Shown: positions 55,901 through 64,000 of the stretch, one piece after another
Position numbering within the stretch: position 1 is the first letter of the stretch
Layout of the letters: each line of letters starts with the position of its first letter
Assembly: GCA_932521025.1 (NCBI GenBank)
Contig: OW051469.1
Span: 8,382,398 to 8,446,397, forward strand
DNA length: 64,000 nucleotides
From: Oscheius onirici
Lineage: Eukaryota; Nematoda; Chromadorea; Rhabditida; Rhabditidae
Direction: 5' to 3'
Program-made: the position numbers and the translations under genes
The notes under the pieces: generated by a model
The model's database searches: none
Told to the model about the DNA's origin: nothing
What the model saw: the letters and a program-made list of their open reading frames with translations, nothing else

Positions 55901-58759
55901 TGTTCATGCCAGCTGTCTCTCTCCTTCTCTGAACCAAAAGCCACTCTGATCACTTGACTACCAGACTCTTTGGAAAATCTCAGTCGGAGACAATACTTGA
56001 AAGGACACATGTCACAGCACTTTTCGGCTTGGAGGAGCTGAAACTGGTATACTGTATCCTTTTCCAGAAACCATACCTTTTCGAAGAGTTCATCGATCTT
56101 CTTCCTACCAGTCGACGCGACAATACTCTGTCCAGAGAGACAGAGAAACCCGGCAAAGTAGTTCATATTTGGCGGGAACATTATCCGAATTTTTGAATAT
56201 TTCGAATAGCCTTCTTCCGACTCGGTCATGGTCAGACTGGCATCTACTGAATGCAGCTGGAAAACGTCCCAGTTGTGCTCATTTTGGGCTATGAGACTGT
56301 CCAAAATCTGAACGTTCTGAATATTTTTTCGCAAAAGTGTACGATTACAGTTTGCCTCCACTGAGCGTTCTGAAAAGAATAGTCGTTGTTGTTGAATCTG
56401 GAGCTGTCAGACGTCCAATGAGACGGGAGTTTTGGCTGGTCGAAGCCACCAGTAGCTATCTGAAATCGTATATTTACTGGTTTATTATGCTGTTTTTCGC
56501 CTAAGTATCTTGACTGCTTGTGCACCAACTCCAAATTACTGTAGCTCTAATTAATTCCAAGTAACCGTAACCTTTGATAAGAGTTGGTGCGCAGTCTTGA
56601 ACACTCCTCACTTTAGTCCACAACGTTTTGAATTTCCGGTTCATAAGGTAGATCTGGTCCCAATTACTGTGACTACCGTATCCAGATAAAATTCCTATAT
56701 TCGGCTCACCGAGATAAACTTCTTTTCACATCCTGACCGGTCCACCAGAGGAACGAAAGCCTTGCCCATCTTCTCCTCGGAACTAATTCCTTCGCGATGG
56801 AAAATCTTCCCATTATGGACAACAAAGAGCTAAACAATATTGATTCCTGTCCAAGAGAACTAACCTGATCTCTCGGAGAGACTGTCGGACTGGTCCAACC
56901 CTTTCCCAGCTCTCGATAAGACTGCTCATGAACGTAGAGGAAATTCCGACTGTTCTTCGTCGAAACCACGTCGAGCTCGTGGTAGTACAACTGTAAAATT
57001 GAATGAGTTCGTGCGCAGTTTGGAATACTACCATTCCGTCCGCTGAGGTAGCCCAAAGAGCCTCATTTCCTATACTTACAGAAGTTATAGGCTTCCCACC
57101 AGGTGTCTGAAGTGGTTGCCAGGTGGCACCGCTGATTGTGAGATTGCCTAAAATTACGTTATTTACTACTCTTTTGGACAAACTACTCGACGTCAATTGA
57201 GTCCGAGAGTACAGTTTCCCTTCCCAGGTGACAGCCAAAAGAAATGGGTTGTTGGGAGCACAGGCCAAGAGGACGACGTCTTCTTGATCTCCACCTAAAG
57301 ATTATTTTTGTTCAGAGTGTATGGTATTCAGAATACCAGGGTTAGTAATACTGTCCAGTTCAGACCAGTCGTCTCCTTCTGGCATGTCAATGGCAATTGT
57401 GCGTCTGGAAGCAGGAAAAGTGAGTCAGGGGGTCAGAGAGTTAGAGAGACAGAGGGTCAAAGGGACGGAGAGACAGAGGAACAGAGAAAATTTCTAACCT
57501 ATAAATCTTCCCATCCAGTCCAACAGCGAACAGTAGACAGCCCTGATTGGTGACTGAGGAACAGCCACAGGCCATGGTGACAAAACATTTTCCCTCGTCA
57601 GGAATCTGAATTCAATACTATTCTAGTATTCCCTTCAAAAACTTACCGGGATCCACTTGGCCACAGCCACATATCTCATGGCTCTCCGCCAGCGTTTTCG
57701 TTTCACAAAACTGACCATTCCGGCGCTTTTCTTCCATTTAGCGGAATGGGAGAAGAGCTGACTGTACTGCCAGCCCTCCTTGTCACAGTCATTATTCTTT
57801 TGGACTTCTCGGGACTCTTCCCATCGCCAGCCGGAGGAAGGGAGGGACTCGTTATCTGAAGAAATACTGTAAGTTTTACCGTAGCTCTTAAAACAACAAG
57901 AATTTCGGAATTTTCCTTACCAAAACTCGCTCTGAGACCTTCCGCCGTTGATATCCGAGGCCAGTCCGTTGGAAGAGGATTGTGCCATCCGACAACTGGA
58001 TACCATCTCTGTTTTCTTGTTATTTCATTCCTCAGATTAGAATTTACCTGATTCTCATAGACTTCGAAAGCTTTTCGGACGAGAAGAACTGCTGGATGGA
58101 GAAAAACATGAACAGAACCGTTTGAATCCAAGGCAAAAGTGGATTTTGATGAGCTGGCAAGCTGACGGATCTGGACATCCTCTTCCTCGATTCTTACAGG
58201 TTCGGCTGACCAGGCAATGTCAGAAGAGTTTTCTGGAGATCGTTGAAAATCAGCAGCTTCGTGTTTTTGACTGCTTTCTAACCTGTTATGTCTCGATTTT
58301 TTTTTTACAGAAATTAGTGAATGGCAGCGCGACAACTTGACTAAAATCGTTGCTGAAAAAGGCGCTGAACTCGACAAAAAAATGGCCCAAAACATGTCCT
58401 TATTTCCACTTGTTTCCATGTGCTCATATTTTTAGCAGTCTCGTGAAAAAAAGACAACTTGTTAGCATCGACGATAAAAAATTGGTGGGAAATCGTTCTG
58501 AGCTGGGATAAACCTCTTGAAAACAAAATTTCAGCTGACTTTCGCATTTTTTTTTGTCTAATATTCTTTTGCGAGGCATAAAAAATACTATTTTTACGGA
58601 TGAATCAATAAAAAGGTCTGCCAAATTTCTCTAAAGTCGGCATTTTTATAAAAATAGATAGAAAAACTTTTTCCATAATTTTCTTCACTCACCCGGCTTC
58701 ATAATATCCGGAGCCCTATACGGAACTCCATCCTCGTTTAGGAGCCAAAGCCAGCCCAT
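52957..58759 (-). CDS. TECPR1-like protein (tectonin repeats, two DysF domains, PH domain)
   Basis: TECPR1 binds lipids and ATG5-ATG12 and promotes autophagosome-lysosome fusion and repair of damaged lysosomes. The domain order fits: N-terminal tectonin blade (GWLWLLNEDGVPYR, start at 58759 just after TTCAG), DysF 1 (AFEVYENQRWYPVVGW, then WRWEESREV, KEGWQYSQLF, KRKRWRRAM), tectonin repeats (LFAVGLDGKIYR, LLAVTWEGKLYSR, ALWATSADGMV), a PH-like domain (KIRIMFPP to SEKERDSWHEQLQ), further blades (SICWTVGRNGNVRYHP), DysF 2 (FEYQRHQIFRGYVSF, QEWSWLDDSW, KLTRRAKYRA), and C-terminal blades (ELWATTTTGKVWIRK) with the stop at 52957. Roughly 1000 residues in many exons. The junction after exon 1 is uncertain. 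One large intron near the 3' end (about 53455-54925) contains a complete TIP30-like gene on the other strand. It lies 411 bp downstream of vha-4, same strand. Confidence 0.88.
53740..54858 (+). CDS. TIP30/HTATIP2-like atypical short-chain dehydrogenase
   Basis: Members of this family bind NADPH through a Rossmann fold; human TIP30 is linked to nuclear import control, endosome acidification and apoptosis. Six exons (53740-53883, 53926-54033, 54077-54140, 54425-54583, 54622-54716, 54757-54858) close in phase and give 223 residues. The nucleotide-binding loop GATGAIG is at residues 9-15, a basic LGRR follows strand 2 (NADP preference), GFCALGTTRGQSGA matches the family, Ser114 lies in LVSARG, and Tyr126/Lys130 form YFKTK, the catalytic Y-x3-K. 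The RPGLLEGR segment is also typical. The start follows TTTTCCAGCA. The gene is nested inside an intron of the TECPR1-like gene on the opposite strand. Intron 3 holds fragments of the TTGGATACTCAGC / GAGACCC repeat family. Confidence 0.93.
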
Positions 58760-59169
58760 TCCCTGAAGTTTTTTCTCTAAAGTTTTTGCTAAAAACAATT
58801 AAAATAAGAGTAGGATTTATTCCTAGTAAGAACATGAAGAAACATTGTCGACAAGAGCCTCTTTAACTAATTTTCCACTTAAATTTATCTCTGAGACTCT
58901 AATTATGATACATATACAGAGCGAAAGAAATCTCTATTAGGGAGCGGAAATGGGGGTCGAGAGAGTACGATCACAGGTGAAAATGTCTTAGGAAATTAAG
59001 ACAAATAGTGATTTTTCTGAATCTAAAATATTATCTAGGAGCGAAAGAAAAGGAGAGAGAAATGGTGAAAATGTACAACTTGTAACAACCGGAGGGAAAA
59101 ATGGGAATGTGTTTTTGTCGGAAGGTACCTGCTGGATGTGCTCTTCTTGTCGTCTCTTGCTCTTTTCTC

Positions 59170-60832
59170 TTACTTGTTTCCCATGTTGGCTTTGTTGGTC
59201 TGAAAATGGAAGTTTTTAGGTTGGTGAGCCAGGATTGTTTGATTTTGGTACGATACTGAATAATGTGAAGTTTAGACTCCTTGCAAATTGAAAAGAGGGC
59301 TAATTTGCGACAAAATGTAGTCTGCTCATATTGTAGCGGGAGAGAGAGAAACCAGGATCGTTATATTTAGCTTCGGGAACCATTACTACGCGTTTAGGAG
59401 CACAAATTTGGATACTGAGCCACGTAGTACACGATCGACATCTTCTCGAATGATTAATAGTGGCTATCGTTTGCTCTTATTACAATGAACAAACCAGCAA
59501 TATTTTCAGTTCAAAACGGCTCTGATATGCTATCTCGAAACTTCTTGGAGTTGTCAACAAGTCTTTGCTTTTAGGTTTTGAGTTTTGAAGATGAAAATGG
59601 CAAACAAAATGGTAAAAAATGAATAGTCCCGAAACTGAAGAAACTTCTAGATCTTTTATAGTTATGTGAGTTGTCCAGCGCCAGTTTCTGTCTCAAAGAC
59701 GAGCAGAGCCTAGGGTGTCTGACTTGTTTGCAAAGTGTTTTACAAGCATATTTCCTCTTGTTTAGTATAAACTCTAAAAAACTATAAAAAACCAACCTGA
59801 ACAATGCCGATAATCATGCCGAACAGTCCGATGGCGGAGGCGAAAATTTCAATGATGAGAATTTTGACGAAAAGTGCAGGATTTGCTGCGTCGGCGATGG
59901 CAGCTCCGGAGCCGACGATTCCTACAGCCAGACCACAGACGAGATTGGAGAATCCGACTGTCAGACCGCCTCCGAAGATCATGTATCCGGCTGCCAAGTT
60001 TCTGGCTAGAATGATGACGTCTGCGTCTTGGGTGAGGTCAAGTTTTTCGCGTTGGAAGTCCTAAATTTTAAATTTTGAAAAAAATCTAAAAAAAGAGCAA
60101 ACCTGGTACTTTCCGACAAAGACGAAAGCCATAATAATACCGAAAATGGCGACGGCTTCACAGAAAATAATCGAGACGAGATTTTTTGTTCGGATTCTGG
60201 GAGCTTTGACTCCTCCTCCAAGAATTGAGGAACCGGTCGTGAAAATACCCCTAAAATGGGGGTTTTGGCGAGAAAGTGGAGGAAAAACGAACCATCCTGC
60301 GCCGAGAACGGAAAGAGAAAGAGAGGCTCCGATTCCGAGACCGGCCCACATGTGAGGAGACGTCGACGTCAGGAACCACGAAATGTCGAAGCGGTGGCCC
60401 TGCCCGGATAGCATGTAAAATAGGGCTGAAACACGGAGTTTATTTATGTTTTTATGAAATTTTTGTGGATGAAATTGGCCTAGGGGGTTTGTTCGAAGAA
60501 AAACATCGCCTGTTTTGTATTTTACTGGTAGAATGGATTGAGTTCTTTCTTTTGGGACAAAATTAGTTTAAATCATGATGAAACGAGTAAATTATGGTCA
60601 TTCTTTCTTTCAGGCTTGAAGAAAAGATGTAGACCGTTCTTTTACGACACAACTTGAACAAAGGAATCAAAACCGTCCGCTTTAGCTCAAAAAATGATGG
60701 CTAACCGTTTCTACCTCAGAATCCTGTTAAATCTCGAAAAATAAAGAAAATAAGCTTACCAGTTCCAATAAAGATGGATACGGCGATGGTGAGGACGGCT
60801 CCCGTCGTCTTGAGAATGGCACCCGCAGCCAT
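59170..60832 (-). CDS. vha-4: V-type proton ATPase 21-kDa proteolipid subunit c''
   Basis: This is the c'' ring subunit of the membrane V0 sector, which carries protons across the membrane. Five exons (60832-60760, 60425-60293, 60250-60103, 60060-59797, 59199-59170) close exactly in phase and give 215 residues, the length of nematode c''. Landmarks: [21 protein letters not shown], then [20 protein letters not shown], the essential proton-carrying Glu at about residue 100 in [15 protein letters not shown], and the last helix pair ending [14 protein letters not shown]. The final exon encodes only TNKANMGNK and is separated by a 597-bp intron. The ATG follows TTTTGTAGAC, a likely trans-splice site. 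It is upstream of the TECPR1-like gene on the same strand, an arrangement that could be operonic. Confidence 0.96.
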
Positions 60833-61713
60833 GTCTACAAAACTTGTTTATTTCATTTGTTTTAGAGCGGAAAGAAGAAGAAAAATGGGAGAAATATACC
60901 AAAAATGGACGAAATACAACGGGTGAAAGAGAGCCGAGACCGAAAATTGCTCTCAATTCGATCGCGGCCAGCGAGCGGATTTCGTGCTGGGAGACGGGCT
61001 AATGGCCAGACTCCGCCCAGAATTGTATGCAGAAAGTTGTGGGAATGCTGCTAGTGACTATTTTGCAAAGAAATGAGTCGGCACTTGATTTTCCTCAAAG
61101 TTTTCGCTAGTTCTTATAGTTTCTTCGAATTTTGGCTCATTCGAAAGTCGTTGTTTCCACAAAATGGGCATATCTTGGGCCTTTTGCTGGCCTAAAATTA
61201 GCAGAAAGGGCTCAGAGTAATCAATAACATACATAAAAACAAGGCTCTTTCTCTTATCACATTCAAAACAAAACCAATAGCTTTCTAGCTTGTTGCTGCC
61301 TTCTCTTGGTTCCAAATTGTATCGATTTATACTCGCTTTCAGCCTCTTTCTGTGCTTACTCATCGTTCCGACCAAATCAGCTGATTTTGGGGTGGGAAAG
61401 CTGCCATTTCGCAACTTTATAATCTTTTTGTTTGAATGAAATTTTTTTGGGGGGAAAAAAAGGGAGTATGTATTTCCACAATGAAGAAACGAAAACAAGA
61501 TTTCCAGTTTTCGAATGCCGCGCAAACTCTTCAAAATAACTTACCGGTAGGCACCCATTCAAACAACATTTTTTTTTCTTCACTGCATTCGACTTTCTAC
61601 TCCCATTCTTACTCCTCTTGCCCTTTTCTGTAAGTCAATTTTATCGGTTTCAGAACACTACATGAATCATTCAGCACAATAATTTAGCCGGATATTGCAC
61701 GCACTGAAAGTGA
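60833..61713. promoter_or_regulatory. Divergent spacer between vha-4 and the ClC gene
   Basis: About 880 bp separate the divergent starts of vha-4 (minus) and the ClC gene (plus), so both promoters must be here. I see no third gene. A GC-rich block at 60940-61020 just upstream of vha-4 is the most promoter-like part. Confidence 0.4.
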
Positions 61714-63687
61714 ATGAGAAGACTATTAGGAGACGAGGTAACGATTTATCTTTCTTTTTATACCCCTTTTTGCGAGGGCAACATCGAACTTTCAGGAATC
61801 AGAAGCTGAATCGCTGATTTCTTCTCCAGGGCGTAGCAGAGCCCGTCCGACAACGAATAACAGAAGAGGGTCTTATCAGGTGACTTTTTCCTACATTTTC
61901 ATGTAATTTGTACTTTTTGGGTTGTGATGGAGCGGCGAGACACGGATATCGGTCTGGAAGACGTCGAGGTCGGCGATGCGCCTGCTATGGTCCACATCGA
62001 CACGCTGGGCGGCGGTTATGCCAGCTTCAATGCCAATGGACATCTACAGGAACGGGATGAGGACGAGCCGCCAATTGACACGGCTCAGCCAATCTTCAGG
62101 TACCTTTTACATTCATTTTACAAAACTTTGCAAACTCAAATGACAAAAATGCTTAAATTACACTTGTGCAGCTGTTTTTCTTTCCCAAAATATCGACACT
62201 CCACAAAAGCTGCATTTTGTATTGAATTTCCTTTCCAATCGTGATACCATTACCTGAAACTTTTGTTTTTGAGATGTCAAAACCTACCAAATATCCGGAT
62301 TTTTTCTTCCCAAAGAGTCTAAAATCGTCTCAATTTTCCAGCAAATATGCTGACTTTCACACAATCGACTGGCAGCGGGATTTAGCCCGAGATCGAATGC
62401 GACACAAAGTGATTACGAATCGCCGAGCAGATTTCCCTCTTGGTCTCTTACAAGCGGCTTGGGATGCCGGAGCCGGCTGGATCTGTGTCCTGCTGGTCGG
62501 TCTAGCAGCCGGAGCGACGGCTGGAATCATCGATATTGGCGCCAGATGGATGAGTGACCTAAAAGTGAGCTCTTTTCAAATTTTTGTAGAAAAAGGGTCT
62601 AGGACGGAGTTTGTGCCGATCGCTTCTGGCTGGATCGTGAACATTGCTGCTGGTCGGCAAATGACACAACGTATAAAGAATCCGATTGCACGGCCTGGAC
62701 GACATGGCCCGAAATGTTCAACAACTACCGAAAGAATCCGCTCTACTTTATGATCGAGTACGTCTTCTACGTCGGATGGGCCGTTTTTATGGCAACTATT
62801 GCGGTCCTTCTTGTCAAGGTATGTATATTTTCTAGTTTTTTTTCTTCTGGAAGAAAAAGGAACAACCAGGTCCAAACATCATTGTGATCAATTCTTTCTG
62901 AAAAAGTTAGAGAACGGGAGTTTATCGAGCATATCGTAGTCTATTGCTATCAAGATTTCTTCAGGTTTTCGCTCCCTACGCCTGCGGCTCCGGAATCCCC
63001 GAAATCAAGTGTATCCTCTCCGGCTTCGTCATCCGCGGCTACCTCGGCAAATGGACCTTTATCATCAAATCCGTCGGCCTGATTCTCTCTTCAGCTTCAG
63101 GTATCTAGTTTTATACCATGTCACAAAAAATTCTAGGTCTTTCCCTCGGAAAAGAAGGTCCAATGGTCCATCTAGCCTGCTGTATCGGCAACATTTTCTC
63201 CTACCTCTTTCCCAAATACGGGATGAATGAGGCGAAAAAACGTGAAATTTTGTCAGCGTCAGCCGCCGCAGGTGTCTCCGTAGCCTTCGGAGCTCCGATT
63301 GGAGGAGTTTTGTTCAGTTTGGAAGAAGCCAGCTACTATTTCCCGCTCAAAACAATGTGGCGGAGCTTTTTTTGTGCCCTGATCGCTGGAATTATCCTCC
63401 GAATCGTAAATCCCTTCGGAAACGACCAGACGGGACTCTTCCACGTGGATTACATGATGAAATGGACCTTCGTCGAGCTGATCCCCTTCGCAGGACTCGG
63501 CCTTTTTGGAGGAATCGTCGGCAGTCTCTTCATCTTCGCCAACATCAAATGGTCAAAAATTAGGAAAAGCTCCAAAATATTGGGAGGAAATCCGATCTAT
63601 GAAGTCGTCGTCGTGACGTTCTTGACGGCTGCAATCAGCTACTGGAATCCATATTTGAGGAAGAATTCGGGAGCGCTGATTAAACAG
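61714..63687 (+). CDS. clh-5: ClC-3/4/5-type chloride/proton exchanger, 3' end outside the window
   Basis: Endosomal 2Cl-/H+ exchangers of this group help acidify endosomes and lysosomes alongside the V-ATPase. Exons: 61714-61737, 61796-61879, 61933-62099, 62342-62564, 62603-62818, 62965-63100, 63137-63687; the gene continues past 64000. Signatures: [13 protein letters not shown] before the first helix, [13 protein letters not shown], the luminal [12 protein letters not shown] with its cysteines, GSGIPE (selectivity), GKEGPMVH with the gating Glu, then [39 protein letters not shown] (which carries the proton-path Glu region), and INPFGN-like VNPFGN. The acceptor of exon 3 (GATGGAG, ending 61932) is weak; translation could instead start at the ATG at 61927. 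The family is certain; the exact worm orthologue is from memory. Confidence 0.93.
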
Positions 63688-64000
63688 GTAAGAAATAGTT
63701 TGGTTTTGGTTGTTTTAAGCTAAAAATTTAAAAATGTAGTTGTTTCAAGGAGTTTCGGACACACGGTGCTTTTGAAAGAGGTTGTTGTTCAGAATTCTAA
63801 CGGGTTTCTTCTGTAGTTCAAAACCAAAGATCTAGCTCAGAAATTTATATTACTCACTCAATTTCACCGGCAGCGTGGCCGAAATGTTACAAAGTAAGAG
63901 AGCTCCTTAAATTTCGAGCAGATCTAATCAAAAGCAAGTACTTATGTATCACTTTGAAGCTACAGTGATCGACCTGGTAAAAGCTCGTGATTAAAATAAT
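63688..64000 (+). other. Intron of the ClC gene at the window edge
   Basis: After the donor GTAAGA at 63688 I see no further ClC exon. The stretch is AT-rich and runs to the window end. Confidence 0.6.

Noticed and set aside
1-64000. CRISPR arrays, bacterial operons, phage or plasmid features
   Set aside because: The DNA is clearly eukaryotic with spliced genes; no spaced direct-repeat arrays or prokaryotic gene signals were seen.

Overview
This window looks like nuclear DNA from a rhabditid nematode, most likely a Caenorhabditis or a close relative. The introns are short with TTTCAG-type acceptors. Several start codons sit just behind an acceptor-like TTTCAG or TTTAG, as expected for spliced-leader trans-splicing. 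The words CTACAGTAA / TTACTGTAG are scattered throughout, there is a nematode-type 7TM chemoreceptor, and the conserved genes are very worm-like. From memory, the C. elegans orthologues of clpp-1, vha-9, rad-23, vha-4, a neprilysin and a ClC-3/4/5 type channel all lie on chromosome II, so this is probably a piece of the equivalent chromosome. That needs a database check.

Layout. 1-5.2 kb: minus-strand pair vha-9 then clpp-1 (V-ATPase subunit F and mitochondrial ClpP), probably one operon. 6.2-9.8 kb: plus-strand rad-23 and the mitochondrial COA7-like gene, 295 bp apart. 9.8-12.6 kb: no gene seen. 12.6-15.1 kb: a secreted lipid-binding (BPI/TULIP-like) protein, followed by a decayed non-LTR retrotransposon tail. 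16-25.3 kb: fast-evolving accessory DNA with small membrane or secreted proteins, a chemoreceptor, a duplicated 5' gene end, a 200-N assembly gap and two small secreted-peptide genes. 25.3-35 kb: repeat-rich, with a tandem pair of secreted-protein paralogues (one intact, one decayed) and a 41-residue peptide gene. 35.3-42.3 kb: a large neprilysin (M13) gene on the minus strand, with a tRNA-Val on the plus strand in one intron. 42.3-49 kb: mostly repeats. 49.1-51.5 kb: an SF1 helicase-like gene that lacks a P-loop. It is head-to-head with a stand-alone DEP-domain gene whose intron carries a 500-bp near-perfect palindrome. 53-58.8 kb: a TECPR1-like gene with a TIP30-like oxidoreductase nested in one intron on the other strand. 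59.2-60.8 kb: vha-4 (V-ATPase proteolipid c''). 61.7 kb to the end: a ClC-type chloride/proton exchanger, cut by the window edge.

Functional themes. Several genes serve acidic organelles and membrane traffic: two V-ATPase subunits, an endosomal ClC exchanger and TECPR1 (autophagosome-lysosome fusion). Two serve mitochondria (ClpP, COA7) and one the proteasome (RAD23). Most of the novelty lies in the small secreted peptides, the decayed or duplicated lineage-specific genes, and the foldback and tRNA-derived repeats. Exon coordinates were worked out by hand from splice signals and reading phase. Where phases closed exactly I say so.
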